Shown: positions 30,259 through 38,964 of the stretch, piece after piece
Position numbering within the stretch: position 1 is the stretch's first letter
Layout: every line of letters starts with the position of its first letter
Assembly (NCBI GenBank): GCA_035504415.1
Contig: DATJRY010000017.1
Location: 124,001-188,000, forward strand
DNA from: Candidatus Sulfotelmatobacter sp.
Lineage (GTDB): Bacteria > Vulcanimicrobiota > Vulcanimicrobiia > Vulcanimicrobiales > Vulcanimicrobiaceae
Reading direction: 5' to 3'
DNA length: 64,000 bases
The notes under the pieces: model-generated
Seen by the model: only the letters and a program-made list of their open reading frames with translations
Told to the model about the DNA's origin: nothing
Database searches by the model: none
Translations under genes and position numbers: made by a program

Positions 30259-31047
30259 ATGGACCGCTTGCGACCCTATGAAGCCCTGGCTTCCGCCTGG
30301 CGTGCCGTGCGCGTTCGCGACGTTCGCGTGCGCGAGGTGGCTTGCGTGGGCGCTCCGCGCACGCTGCTGCTGGCCGAAATGGGGTCGGCCGGTGCTCCGA
30401 CGATCTCGCTCTCGGCGGGCGTCCACGGTGACGAGCCGGCCGCGCCCTGGGCGCTGCTCTCGTTGGTGCGGGACGGTCTGCTCGACGCGCGGTTCGCCTA
30501 CCGCATCTGGCCGTGCCTGAACCCGAGCGGGTACGTCGTGGGGACGCGGGAGAACGCGGAAGGAGACGACGTCAACCGCAGTTTTTCGCGCGGCGGCACG
30601 ACGCCTGAGGCGCGCGCCGTCATCACCGCCAACCGCGACCGCCGCTTCGTGCTCACGATCGACTTGCACGAAGACTACGAAGCGCAGGGTGCGTACGTGT
30701 TCGAACCGCTGGCTCCCGGCGCGTCGCCGCGCTTCGCGCCGATGGTCGTGCGCGCGCTCGACGACGCCGGCTTGCCGGTGCAGACGCTCGACGCGAGTTT
30801 CGATCTCGGCACGCCGCCGTCCGAAGAGCCGGCGTATCGGCTCGAGCGCGGCGCGGTGATCGTCGACGCGGAGGCGGAGGCGCGTTTGTTCAAGGGGTTG
30901 CCGGCTTCGCTGTTCCACTATCGCCGCGGCACCTCGCCGTTGACGATCGAGTCGCCGCGCCCGCGTCCGTGGGAGGAGCGGATCGCGACGCATCGCGTCG
31001 CCGTCACCACGGCGCTGGCCGTGCTGGCATCCGACAAAGAGCGCTAG
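30259..31047 (+). CDS. M14-like zinc carboxypeptidase / aspartoacylase-type hydrolase
   Basis: This 262-residue enzyme has the zinc-binding signature of the M14/AstE-AspA superfamily: [14 protein letters not shown] (HxxE), the substrate-site [24 protein letters not shown], and the later ligand in [12 protein letters not shown]. It would cleave a C-terminal amino acid or an amide bond. The N-terminal [11 protein letters not shown] segment resembles small M14-family proteins annotated as murein or gamma-D-glutamyl peptidases, but no signal peptide is present. I chose ATG 30259 because AAGGGA lies 10 bp upstream; an ATG at 30241 would overlap the divergent FecR start codon. The substrate is unknown. 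Confidence 0.8.
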   Translation: MDRLRPYEALASAWRAVRVRDVRVREVACVGAPRTLLLAEMGSAGAPTISLSAGVHGDEPAAPWALLSLVRDGLLDARFAYRIWPCLNPSGYVVGTRENAEGDDVNRSFSRGGTTPEARAVITANRDRRFVLTIDLHEDYEAQGAYVFEPLAPGASPRFAPMVVRALDDAGLPVQTLDASFDLGTPPSEEPAYRLERGAVIVDAEAEARLFKGLPASLFHYRRGTSPLTIESPRPRPWEERIATHRVAVTTALAVLASDKER

Positions 31048-31086
31048 GCCGGAGCCGTCGCCCCCGCTCGCGAAGCGTTCCGGGTC

Positions 31087-32742
31087 ATGGCACAGCGCGA
31101 TTCCCTGGAAGTCGACGTCCTCTTCGTCGGAGGTGGTCCTGCCTCGCTCGCCGGCGCGATCCGCTTGCGGCAGCTCGCCGCGGCGGCGGGCGCCGAGATC
31201 AGCGTGATGGTGATCGAGAAGGGAGGCGAGATCGGCAACCACGGTTTCTCCGGCGCCGTCGTCGATCCGAAGGCCTTGCACGAGCTGTTTCCCGGCGAGG
31301 ACATCACCGGCGGCCTCGACGTGCCGGTCTCGAGCGACGCGATGTGGTTCCTGACCAACTCGGGAAAGATCGCCGCCCCGTTCACGCCGCCGGTGCTCAA
31401 CAACCACGGCAAGTACGTCACCTCACTCTCGAACCTCACCAAGTGGATGGGCGCGAAAGCCGAAGAGGGCGGCGCCGACGTGTTCCCCGCCTTCCCGGGG
31501 CAAGAGCTGTTGTGGGACGGCGATCGCGTGATCGGCGTGCGCGTCGGCGACAAAGGCGTCGCGCACGACGGCTCGCACAAGCCCAACTACGAGCCGGGCC
31601 CCGATTTGATGGCGAAGGTCGTCGTGCTCGGCGAAGGTCCGCGCGGCACGCTGACCAAGACCGCCGTCGCGCGCCTGGGTCTGGACCGCGACCGCGATCC
31701 GCAAGTCTACGCGGTCGGCATCAAGGAGCTCTGGCGCGTCCCCGGCCGGCTCGCAGCCGGCTCGGTGATCCACACGCTGGGCGCGCCGCTGTGGAACACC
31801 TTCGGCGGCGGGTGGATCTACGCGATGACCGACGACGTCATCGACATCGGTCTGGTGACCGGGCTCGACTACGCCGATCCGACGACCGATCCGCACGACA
31901 ACTTCCAGCGCTACAAGCTGCACCCGGCGATTCGTCCGCTGCTCGAAGGCGGCGAGATGATCCGCTACGGCGCGAAGGCGATCCCCGAAGGCGGCCTGCA
32001 CGCGATGCCGCGCTTCTACGCCGACGGCCTGTGCATCGTCGGCGACTCGGCGGGGTTCCTCAACGGCTTGCGCCTCAAGGGCATCCACCTCGCGATCAAG
32101 TCGGGCATGCTGGCCGCCGAGGCGATCTTCGACGCGCTGCAAGCCGACGACACCAGCGCCGCCAAGCTCGGCGCGTACGACCAGAAGTTCCGCGCGTCGT
32201 GGGCGTTCACCGAGCTGCACGCTGCGCGCAACTTCCACCAAGGCTTCAGCAGCGGCATTTGGGGCGGGCTGGTCAACGCGCAGCTCAGCTTGATGACCGG
32301 CGGGCGCGGGTTCGGCATCCACGACAAGCTGGCCGGCGAAGAAGGCTACGCCCGGATGAAGCCGCTCGGCCAGGTCGAGACGGTCGCCAAGAGCAAGCGC
32401 GTCGTTCCCGACGGCAAGCTGACTTTCGACAAGCTGACCGACGTCTTCAAGAGCGGCACGATGCACGACGAGGATCAGCCGCCGCACCTCCACGTCGCCG
32501 ACACCAACATCTGCGCCGACCGCTGCACCGTCGAGTACGGCAACCCGTGCCAGTACTTTTGCCCGGCCAAAGTCTACGAGCCGCACTTCACCAAGGCCGA
32601 CGGCGCGCCGGCCGAGGGGCGCTTGCAGATCAACTTCTCGAACTGCGTGCACTGCAAGACGTGCGACATCATGGATCCCTACCAGATCATCACCTGGGTG
32701 CCGCCGCAGGGCGGTGAGGGGCCGGTCTACACGGGGATGTGA
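31087..32742 (+). CDS. Electron transfer flavoprotein-ubiquinone oxidoreductase
   Basis: ETF-QO moves electrons from ETF (reduced by acyl-CoA and other dehydrogenases) to quinone. The 551-residue protein starts with the FAD motif VDVLFVGGGPASLAGAIRL, has the conserved GAPLWNTFGGGWIYAM and GDSAGFLNGLRLKGIHLAIKSGMLAAEA segments, and ends with a ferredoxin-like 4Fe-4S site (CADRCTVEYGNPCQYFCP and NCVHCKTCDIMDP). This fits family members exactly in length and order. The membrane contact is through a hydrophobic patch rather than a helix. thiO begins 9 bp after its stop, so they may share a transcript although they belong to different pathways. ETF subunits are not in the window. Confidence 0.95.
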   Translation: MAQRDSLEVDVLFVGGGPASLAGAIRLRQLAAAAGAEISVMVIEKGGEIGNHGFSGAVVDPKALHELFPGEDITGGLDVPVSSDAMWFLTNSGKIAAPFTPPVLNNHGKYVTSLSNLTKWMGAKAEEGGADVFPAFPGQELLWDGDRVIGVRVGDKGVAHDGSHKPNYEPGPDLMAKVVVLGEGPRGTLTKTAVARLGLDRDRDPQVYAVGIKELWRVPGRLAAGSVIHTLGAPLWNTFGGGWIYAMTDDVIDIGLVTGLDYADPTTDPHDNFQRYKLHPAIRPLLEGGEMIRYGAKAIPEGGLHAMPRFYADGLCIVGDSAGFLNGLRLKGIHLAIKSGMLAAEAIFDALQADDTSAAKLGAYDQKFRASWAFTELHAARNFHQGFSSGIWGGLVNAQLSLMTGGRGFGIHDKLAGEEGYARMKPLGQVETVAKSKRVVPDGKLTFDKLTDVFKSGTMHDEDQPPHLHVADTNICADRCTVEYGNPCQYFCPAKVYEPHFTKADGAPAEGRLQINFSNCVHCKTCDIMDPYQIITWVPPQGGEGPVYTGM

Positions 32743-32751
32743 GCGGCGCCG

Positions 32752-33885
32752 GTGCCTGACGTCGCGGTCGTCGGCGCCGGCCTGATCGGCTGCAGCGTCG
32801 CCTACGAGCTGGCCAAACGCGGGCTCGCGGTCACCGTCTTCGATCGCGCCGAGCCTGCGCGCGCCGCGTCGTGGGCCGGCGCGGGGATGTTGGCGCCGTT
32901 CAGCGAGGAGATGCCGGACGCGGCGATGCTGGCGTTCTGCCGCGCCGCGCTGGACGCGTATCCGGTCTTCGTCGACGAGCTGCGCGAGCGCAGCGGCGTC
33001 GACGCGCGCTTTCGGCGCGAGGGAACGCTGCACGTGGCGCTCGACGAGCCCGCGCTGGCGGCGCTGACCGCGCGCGCCGCGCGGTACCGCGCCAACGGCG
33101 GTGAGGTCGCGCTGCTCGACCGCGCCGGCGCGCACGCGCGCGAGCCGCTGCTGGCGCGCGATCTGGCCGGCGCGCTGTTCGTGGCCAACGAAGCGCAGGT
33201 CGACAACCGCCGCTTGGGCCGCGCGCTGGTCGCCGCGTGTCGCGCGCTGGGCGTGCGGTTCGAATGGGTCGAGGGCCTCGCGCTCGAGGCCGACGCGCGG
33301 CGCGTGCGCGGGCTGCGCACCGCGCACGGCTTCGCCGCGGCGCCGACGGTGGTCAACGCGGCCGGCGCCTGGGCCGGCGAGCTCGCGGGCGTCCCGCCGC
33401 CCGCGCGCGTTCCCGTGCGACCGGTCGCCGGCGAGATGCTGGCGCTGGCGGTTCCGCCGACCGCCCTGCGTGCGCTGGTCTGGCTCGGGCACCGCTATTT
33501 GGTGCCGCGCGAGGACGGCCGGCTGCTGGTCGGGGCGACGGTCGAGGAGCGCGGTTTCGACGCCCGGGTGACGGCCGCCGGGATCCGCGACCTGCTCGAC
33601 GCGGCGCTCGCCGTCGCGCCGGCGCTCGGCGCGTTCGCGCTGGTCGAAACGTGGGCCGGCTTGCGGCCCGGCTCGCACGACGGCCGGCCGTACCTGGGGC
33701 GCACCGCGCTGGACGGATACCTGGTCGCGAGCGGCCACTACCGCAACGGCATCTTGCTGGCGCCCGCAACGGGCCGCGCCTTGGCTGCCTTGATCGTCGA
33801 CGGCGACGAGGACCGATTGGCGCCCTTCGCGCCGACGCGCATCGTCGGGGAGGTTGCCGCGAGGGGCGCGAACGCCACCTCGTGA
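32752..33885 (+). CDS. thiO: Glycine oxidase ThiO
   Basis: ThiO oxidises glycine to the imine used for thiazole synthesis in aerobic bacteria. The 377-residue protein is a DAO-type flavoenzyme: DVAVVGAGLIGCSVAYELAKRG (FAD motif), the ASWAGAGMLAPFSEE segment typical of ThiO, RPVAGEMLAL, ETWAGLRPGSHDGRPYLG, and YLVASGHYRNGILLAPATG. The start is GTG 32752. The stop overlaps the thiS start (GTGA), and thiG follows, so its assignment to thiamine synthesis rather than general D-amino acid oxidation is firm. Confidence 0.93.
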   Translation: MPDVAVVGAGLIGCSVAYELAKRGLAVTVFDRAEPARAASWAGAGMLAPFSEEMPDAAMLAFCRAALDAYPVFVDELRERSGVDARFRREGTLHVALDEPALAALTARAARYRANGGEVALLDRAGAHAREPLLARDLAGALFVANEAQVDNRRLGRALVAACRALGVRFEWVEGLALEADARRVRGLRTAHGFAAAPTVVNAAGAWAGELAGVPPPARVPVRPVAGEMLALAVPPTALRALVWLGHRYLVPREDGRLLVGATVEERGFDARVTAAGIRDLLDAALAVAPALGAFALVETWAGLRPGSHDGRPYLGRTALDGYLVASGHYRNGILLAPATGRALAALIVDGDEDRLAPFAPTRIVGEVAARGANATS

Positions 33886-34082
33886 CGATAACGGTGAACG
33901 GCGAGCCGCGCGAGGTCGCGGCCGACGCGACGGTCGACGCGCTGCTGGGCGCGCTGGGCGTCCGCCGCGACGGCACCGCCGTCGCGCTCAACGACGAAGT
34001 CGTGCCGCGCGCGCACCACGCGCGGGCGGCGCTGCGCGAAGGCGACCGGCTCGAGATCATCGTCGCCGTGGCCGGGGGATAG
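33882..34082 (+). CDS. thiS: Sulfur carrier protein ThiS
   Basis: The 66-residue ubiquitin-like carrier delivers sulfur to ThiG as a C-terminal thiocarboxylate. The sequence starts [11 protein letters not shown], has the [20 protein letters not shown] strand-helix segment, and ends with the essential Gly-Gly (VAVAGG). The GTG start overlaps the thiO stop. No thiF adenylyltransferase is in this cluster, so activation of ThiS must rely on a gene elsewhere (thiF or moeB-like). Confidence 0.95.
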   Translation: MTITVNGEPREVAADATVDALLGALGVRRDGTAVALNDEVVPRAHHARAALREGDRLEIIVAVAGG

Positions 34083-34092
34083 AGGACCAATC

Positions 34093-34896
34093 ATGGATAC
34101 CGACGCCGATCTGCTGCGGATCGGCAGCTACACGTTCCGTTCGCGCCTGCTGGTCGGGACGGGCAAGTACCCCTCGCTCGAGATCATGCAGCAGGCGCAC
34201 GAGGCCAGCGGCGCGCAGGTCGTGACCGTCGCCATCCGCCGCATGCACCTCGACGAGCGCAGCGGCCGAACGCTGGTCGACTACATCGACCGCGCGCGCA
34301 TGACCGTGCTGCCGAACACCGCGGGGTGCTTCACCGCCAAGGACGCGGTGCTGACGGCGAAGCTGGCGCGCGAAGCGCTCGGCACCGCGCTGATCAAGGT
34401 CGAGGTGATCGGCGACCCGCAGACGCTCTATCCCGACACCGGCGAGACGCTGGTCGCCTGCGAACAGCTGGTACGCGACGGCTTCACCGTGCTGCCGTAC
34501 GTCGTCGACGATCCGATCGCGTGCAAGCGGCTCGAAGAGCTCGGCTGCGCCGCGGTCATGCCGCTGGCGGCGCCGATCGGCAGCGGCCTGGGCGTCTGCA
34601 ACCCGTACTCGATCCGGCTCATCAAGGAGCGCGCGCGGGTGCCGGTCATCGTCGATGCCGGCGTCGGCACCGCCTCCGACGCGACGATCGCGATGGAGCT
34701 GGGCGTCGACGCCGTCCTGATGAACACCGGCATCGCGCTGGCGCAGGATCCGGTGCGCATGGCGCGCGCGATGAAGGCCGGCGTCGAAGCCGGCCGCGAC
34801 GCGTTCCTGGCCGGCCGCATGGAACGGAAGCCGTACGCCAGCGCGTCGAGTCCGACGCGCGATCTGATCGTCACCAAAACCGGAGAGCGTCCATGA
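34093..34896 (+). CDS. thiG: Thiazole synthase ThiG
   Basis: ThiG joins deoxyxylulose phosphate, the ThiO imine and ThiS sulfur to make the thiazole of thiamine. The 267-residue TIM-barrel protein has [12 protein letters not shown], the Schiff-base lysine in [11 protein letters not shown] (about Lys102), [25 protein letters not shown] and [25 protein letters not shown] lies about 8 bp before the ATG. The stop overlaps the following rhodanese gene (ATGA). The order thiO-thiS-thiG matches known thiazole operons. Confidence 0.96.
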   Translation: MDTDADLLRIGSYTFRSRLLVGTGKYPSLEIMQQAHEASGAQVVTVAIRRMHLDERSGRTLVDYIDRARMTVLPNTAGCFTAKDAVLTAKLAREALGTALIKVEVIGDPQTLYPDTGETLVACEQLVRDGFTVLPYVVDDPIACKRLEELGCAAVMPLAAPIGSGLGVCNPYSIRLIKERARVPVIVDAGVGTASDATIAMELGVDAVLMNTGIALAQDPVRMARAMKAGVEAGRDAFLAGRMERKPYASASSPTRDLIVTKTGERP

Positions 34897-35210
34897 CCGA
34901 GATCGGCGTCGAAGAGCTCAAGCGCCGCCGCGACGCGGGCGAGCCGCATCTGCTGCTCGACGTGCGCGAGCCCGATGAGATCGCGACCGCGTCCGTCAGT
35001 GGCGCGACGACGATTCCGATGGCGCAGGTCCCCGAGCGGCTCGGCGAGCTGCCGCACGATCTGCCGATCGTCGTCATGTGTCACGGCGGCGGCCGCAGCG
35101 GCCGCGTCACCGCGTTCCTCAACGGCAACGGTTTCCCCAACGCCGTCAACCTGGCCGGCGGGATCGACGACTGGTCGGAGCGGATCGACCCCAGCGTCCC
35201 GCGGTACTGA
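34893..35210 (+). CDS. Rhodanese-domain sulfurtransferase
   Basis: A single rhodanese domain of 105 residues has the active-site loop [10 protein letters not shown] (catalytic Cys at about 68) and the usual flanks [14 protein letters not shown] and [11 protein letters not shown]. The ATG overlaps the thiG stop, so its amount is probably tied to ThiG. In enterobacteria the rhodanese domain of ThiI supplies persulfide sulfur to ThiS. A stand-alone rhodanese coupled to thiG may do that job here. This role is inferred from position; other sulfur transfers are possible. Confidence 0.88.
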   Translation: MTEIGVEELKRRRDAGEPHLLLDVREPDEIATASVSGATTIPMAQVPERLGELPHDLPIVVMCHGGGRSGRVTAFLNGNGFPNAVNLAGGIDDWSERIDPSVPRY

Positions 35211-35220
35211 CGGCCCGCGT

Positions 35221-36669
35221 TCACTGCTGGGTGTGCGCCGCCCCCGGCTGCTGCGCCAGACACGTCTGCCAGGCCGCGACCGTCAGGTCGACGTCGGCGC
35301 ACCAGTACGCGGGCCAGTTGGTGTCCGTCATCGACTCCACCGGGCTGCCGGAGACGAACCACTTCTCGAAGTTGGTGCGCACGGCCGGATCGGAGACCAG
35401 CTCGTCCTGCAGCGCGTGTAGGCCGTTGGCGTCGAGCCCCGGCAGGTGGAGATCCTTGGCGTAGCTGTACTCGGCGTCCCACGTGAGCGCCGGCGGCGCA
35501 CCCGAGGTGGCCAGCGTGGGCAGTCCGGCCAGCACGTAGGTCGTCGCGTCGACGATCGTCGCCTCGAAGACGCGCGCGTCGACGTAGGCCGGTGCGTTGG
35601 CGAAGATCGGGCTGATCGAGGGGATCGTCAGCAGCGGCACCGGGTGCGGACCGCCGAAGCCGACGATGCGGAAGCCGTCGGTGTGGAAGTGGCCGGTGAG
35701 AACCGTCTGCACGCCGGCCCACGGCGCGTCGATCAGGTCGGGAACCGCGCTCGTGTAGGCGGCGGCGTAGGTCGTCACCGGCGTCTTCCCTTGCAGCGAT
35801 GAGTAGACGTCGATCCCGGGCGGGATGTGCGTCACGAGCCACGTCGGCGCGGCGCTCGGACGGTGCAGCGTGCGGGTGAGCCACGCCAGCTCCGCCTGCG
35901 GCGGGTTGCGGTGCGGGTCGCCGCACTGGTCGTCGTAGTTGGCCGACCACACGACGCTGTTCGGCACCACCAAACGCAGGTGCATCCCGGGCACGTCGGT
36001 GACGTAGTGGCCGGCGGCCGAGATCCCGGCGACGAAATCGTCGGCGCCGCCGTCGGCGGCGTCGGAGGCGCCGTGACGGTGCACCAGCGGCGACCACGCG
36101 GCCGCGAAGTGGGCCAAGAACGGACTGCCCGGCGCGCTCTTGTAGTCGCCGCAGTAGGAGTCGTTGTTGCCGATCGACGGAACGAACTGCGCCTCGGGGA
36201 ACGTCTCGCCGAAGCGCAGCGCGAGATACGCGATCGTCTTGTCGACGAAGGCGCGATAGGCGGCGTCGGTGTGGACGTGCGCGGTTTTGTCGAACAGCGA
36301 CTGGAAGCCGTGCGCGAGGAAATCGCCGTCGATGACGACGACCAGCGGCGCGGGGTCGTTCAACCGCATCGAGGTCAGCGCGGAGTCGAGCAGCGCGTCG
36401 TTGGTGTCGGTGCCGTAGCCGCTGGGCGTGCGTTGGGCCGAGCTGGTGAAGATCGCCTCCCAGCCGGCGGGCGGTGCGGCGGCGAGCTTGTCGACCAGCG
36501 TCGCGTCGGCGAACGGGTTGAAGTGGACGTCGCTGACCAGCAGCCAGCGCTGCGTGGGCGGCCCGGGCGCCGGCGTCATCCGCGTCAGCGGCGTGCCGGG
36601 ACCGATCGGGACCGCCTGCGCGACCCCCAGCAGCGCCAGCGCGGCACAGAGCGCAATCCGCCGGATCAC
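35221..36669 (-). CDS. Secreted calcineurin-like metallophosphoesterase (sphingomyelinase-like)
   Basis: The 482-residue protein has a signal peptide (VIRRIALCAALALLGVAQA) and the metal-site motifs of calcineurin-like phosphoesterases in order: LLVSDVHFNPF (DxH), VVVIDGDFLAHG (GD), PSIGNNDSYCGDY (GN-N/H), then LVTHIPPG and LTGHFHTDGF (GHxH). The overall layout and length are like acid sphingomyelinase/3',5'-nucleotide esterase type exported enzymes. The GTG start overlaps the methyltransferase stop (GTGA at 36666-36669), so the two are coupled. The substrate is not known; phospholipid or nucleotide esters are possible. Confidence 0.82.
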   Translation of the reverse strand: MIRRIALCAALALLGVAQAVPIGPGTPLTRMTPAPGPPTQRWLLVSDVHFNPFADATLVDKLAAAPPAGWEAIFTSSAQRTPSGYGTDTNDALLDSALTSMRLNDPAPLVVVIDGDFLAHGFQSLFDKTAHVHTDAAYRAFVDKTIAYLALRFGETFPEAQFVPSIGNNDSYCGDYKSAPGSPFLAHFAAAWSPLVHRHGASDAADGGADDFVAGISAAGHYVTDVPGMHLRLVVPNSVVWSANYDDQCGDPHRNPPQAELAWLTRTLHRPSAAPTWLVTHIPPGIDVYSSLQGKTPVTTYAAAYTSAVPDLIDAPWAGVQTVLTGHFHTDGFRIVGFGGPHPVPLLTIPSISPIFANAPAYVDARVFEATIVDATTYVLAGLPTLATSGAPPALTWDAEYSYAKDLHLPGLDANGLHALQDELVSDPAVRTNFEKWFVSGSPVESMTDTNWPAYWCADVDLTVAAWQTCLAQQPGAAHTQQ

Positions 36670-37241
36670 GTGCGCTCCGCCTCGACGAACCAATGGACGC
36701 GGCCGTCCGAGCCGTCGGGATGGGCCCAACTGCCGACGACGTCGTCGACCTCGACCTCCTCGAGCGAGCGCGGCCGAAAGCCGCCGCGTTCGAGCAGCTC
36801 GAGCACGCCGTGACGGTCGAAGTAGGCGTGCGGGATCCCGGCCTCCTCGCCCTCGCCCGGCGCGAAGGTCCGTTCGTCGTGCGGGATGCCCAGGCCGTAG
36901 CGCGCGTCGCGGATCGAGCCGAAGGTCAGATAGACGCGGCTGCCGGGCTTGAGGACCCGCCGCAGCTCGGCCAGTCCCTGGCGCACCTTGTCGGTCTCGC
37001 CGTGCAGGTAGGCGTGGGTCGCGAGCGCGGCGCCGTAGTTGGCGCGGCCGCCCGGCAGCTGCGTGTACGGCGTCTGGTCGGGCACGCCGACCACCTGGAC
37101 ACCGGCCCGTACCAGGGCCCGGTTGTTGCGCCCCGAACCGATACCTATCTCGATGACCGGGGCATCGAGAGGATGCTCGTGCAGCGCGGTGATGAGCCGC
37201 GCTGCTAGCGGATGCGGAGACTCGGTCGAAGGCGATGTCAT
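36666..37241 (-). CDS. Class I SAM-dependent methyltransferase-like protein
   Basis: The 191-residue protein has a Rossmann-type SAM motif near the N-terminus (VIEIGIGSGRNNRALVRAG), a later LRRVLKPGSRVYLTFGS segment (post-motif III region of methyltransferases) and FDRHGVLELLERGGF. This is a compact methyltransferase 11-type fold, short for the family. The acceptor is unknown. A good GAGGA ribosome site lies about 9 bp upstream, inside the divergent potassium channel gene. Its ATG and the channel ATG overlap as CATG. The 3' end overlaps the phosphoesterase start by 4 bp. Confidence 0.78.
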   Translation of the reverse strand: MTSPSTESPHPLAARLITALHEHPLDAPVIEIGIGSGRNNRALVRAGVQVVGVPDQTPYTQLPGGRANYGAALATHAYLHGETDKVRQGLAELRRVLKPGSRVYLTFGSIRDARYGLGIPHDERTFAPGEGEEAGIPHAYFDRHGVLELLERGGFRPRSLEEVEVDDVVGSWAHPDGSDGRVHWFVEAERT

Positions 37242-38949
37242 GCGTTCGGTTCCTCTAATCCTCGTCGTGGGCGGCGACGCCCTGGCGGTGCGCGTCTGCG
37301 AGGAGCTCTGCGCGACCCAGGGGCACCGCGCCGCCTTGGTCTGGATGCACGATCACGCGCTGGCAGCCAAGCTGCAGCGCATCGATTGCGAGTACGTACC
37401 GCACGCGCCCAACGACTACGACGCGCTGGTCGTGGCCGGCGTCGGCGAGGCGACCGCGATCGTGGCGATCTCGGACGACGATCGCCTCAACTTGCAGGTC
37501 GCTCTCAAGGCTCGCGACCTGAACCCCACCATCCGCGTCGTGCTGCGGCAATTCAACCGCACCTTGGGCCGCAAGCTCGAGCAGAACCTGCCGGACTGCT
37601 CGGTGATCTCGCTGGCCTCCCACTCCGCGGCCTCGTTCGTCGGGGCCGCGCTCGACCCGTCGTGCTTCTATGCGCTGCAATTCCCGGATGCGGGCGGCGT
37701 GCAGGCCGGATTCGCCGAGCGCACGGCCGCCGAGCTGGGCGTGGTCGGGCTGGCGGTCCGCGAGGCGCAGGCGAAACTACGCCTGCGCGTGATCGCCAGC
37801 GCCGGGCTGCCGATCAGCGATTCGACGTTGCCGCTGGGACCCGACGATCGGCTGGTCGTGTTCGCGAAGGTCGATCAGCTCGCCGCCGGCAGCGTGTCCC
37901 GCCACGTCGTGCGCACCGAGCGGCGTCACAACCACCTGCGGCGGCTGCAAGTCGCGTTCACGAAGCGGCTCGCGTCGGCGCGCCGCATCGACCCGGTCCT
38001 GCGGCGGCTGGTGTTCGGGCTGGGCGCTTTCGTGGTGCTCGCGATCTTGTATTTCGGCGTCGCGCTGCAACTCGACCCCGTCACGGCCGTCTATTTCGTC
38101 GCGACGACGTTGACGGCCACCGGCTACGGCGACATCACGCCGCTGGGCCACGGCGGCGTCGCGATGCTGGCCTCGAACGTCGTGATGATCGGCGGCCTGG
38201 TCGCCAGCGGCATCTTCATCGCCTTCCTCAGCTCCGCGCTCACGCAGGCACAGTTCACCGCGCTGCAAGGCTTGCGGCAGATCCACACCCACGGGCACGT
38301 GCTCGTCTGCGGCGTCGGCAACGTCGGGCAGAGCGTCGTCGAGTATCTGCTCACGCTCGGCCACAAGGTCGTCGTCATCGACACGCACCCCGACGCCGCG
38401 ATCGTCGAAGCGTCCCGCGCGCGGCGCATCGAGCTGATGACCGCCGACGCGACGCGCGACGCGACCTTGGCGCTGTGCAACCTCGGCGCGGCGCGCGCGG
38501 TGATCGCCGTCACCGAGTCGGATACCGCCAACCTCGAGGTCGCGCTGGGCGTACACGGCCGCAACCCGCAGATCCCGGTCGTGATGCGCGTCCAGGACGA
38601 CGCCTTCGCAGTTTCGATAGCGAGCCAGTTCGACGCGATCCAGACCTTCTCGACGACCAGCCTGGCCGCGCCCGTCTTCGCGATGCTCTCGCGCTTTCCG
38701 GGGACGCGCGGCCGGATCGCCTTCGGCGAGGACACCTACAACGTGGGGGAGCGCCAGCAGGGAGAGGTGCCGCAACCCCCTCCGGCGGACCTGTGCATAC
38801 CCCTCGGCGTCTGGCGGCGAGGCTCGTTCCTCTTCATCGACTCCTTTGCCGAGATGGAGCCCTACGACCGGCTTCTGTTCTTGGTCCCGATGTCACAATT
38901 CAAACCGCCGGCGGGGACTCGCGAGTCCTTGGCGGCAACCAACACATAG
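37240..38949 (+). CDS. Potassium channel with RCK domains on both sides of the pore
   Basis: The 569-residue protein starts with a TrkA-N/RCK-like domain (LILVVGGDALAVRVCEEL; residues 1 to about 215). A two-helix pore follows (about 245-330) with the selectivity filter TLTATGYGDITPLG. A second RCK domain carries a full NAD-binding motif HVLVCGVGNVGQSVVEYL and DTHPDA (about 345-470). It would gate K+ flow according to nucleotides or ions. Channels with an RCK domain before the pore are less usual than the C-terminal type. GAAGG lies 7 bp before the ATG, inside the divergent methyltransferase gene. The peroxiredoxin gene starts 15 bp after the stop. Confidence 0.88.
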   Translation: MRSVPLILVVGGDALAVRVCEELCATQGHRAALVWMHDHALAAKLQRIDCEYVPHAPNDYDALVVAGVGEATAIVAISDDDRLNLQVALKARDLNPTIRVVLRQFNRTLGRKLEQNLPDCSVISLASHSAASFVGAALDPSCFYALQFPDAGGVQAGFAERTAAELGVVGLAVREAQAKLRLRVIASAGLPISDSTLPLGPDDRLVVFAKVDQLAAGSVSRHVVRTERRHNHLRRLQVAFTKRLASARRIDPVLRRLVFGLGAFVVLAILYFGVALQLDPVTAVYFVATTLTATGYGDITPLGHGGVAMLASNVVMIGGLVASGIFIAFLSSALTQAQFTALQGLRQIHTHGHVLVCGVGNVGQSVVEYLLTLGHKVVVIDTHPDAAIVEASRARRIELMTADATRDATLALCNLGAARAVIAVTESDTANLEVALGVHGRNPQIPVVMRVQDDAFAVSIASQFDAIQTFSTTSLAAPVFAMLSRFPGTRGRIAFGEDTYNVGERQQGEVPQPPPADLCIPLGVWRRGSFLFIDSFAEMEPYDRLLFLVPMSQFKPPAGTRESLAATNT

Positions 38950-38964
38950 CCATCAGGAGGCGCG

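Noticed and set aside
31423-33738. 771-codon minus-strand open frame
   Set aside because: It is antisense to ETF-QO and thiO, which have full family motifs. No domain is recognisable in it.
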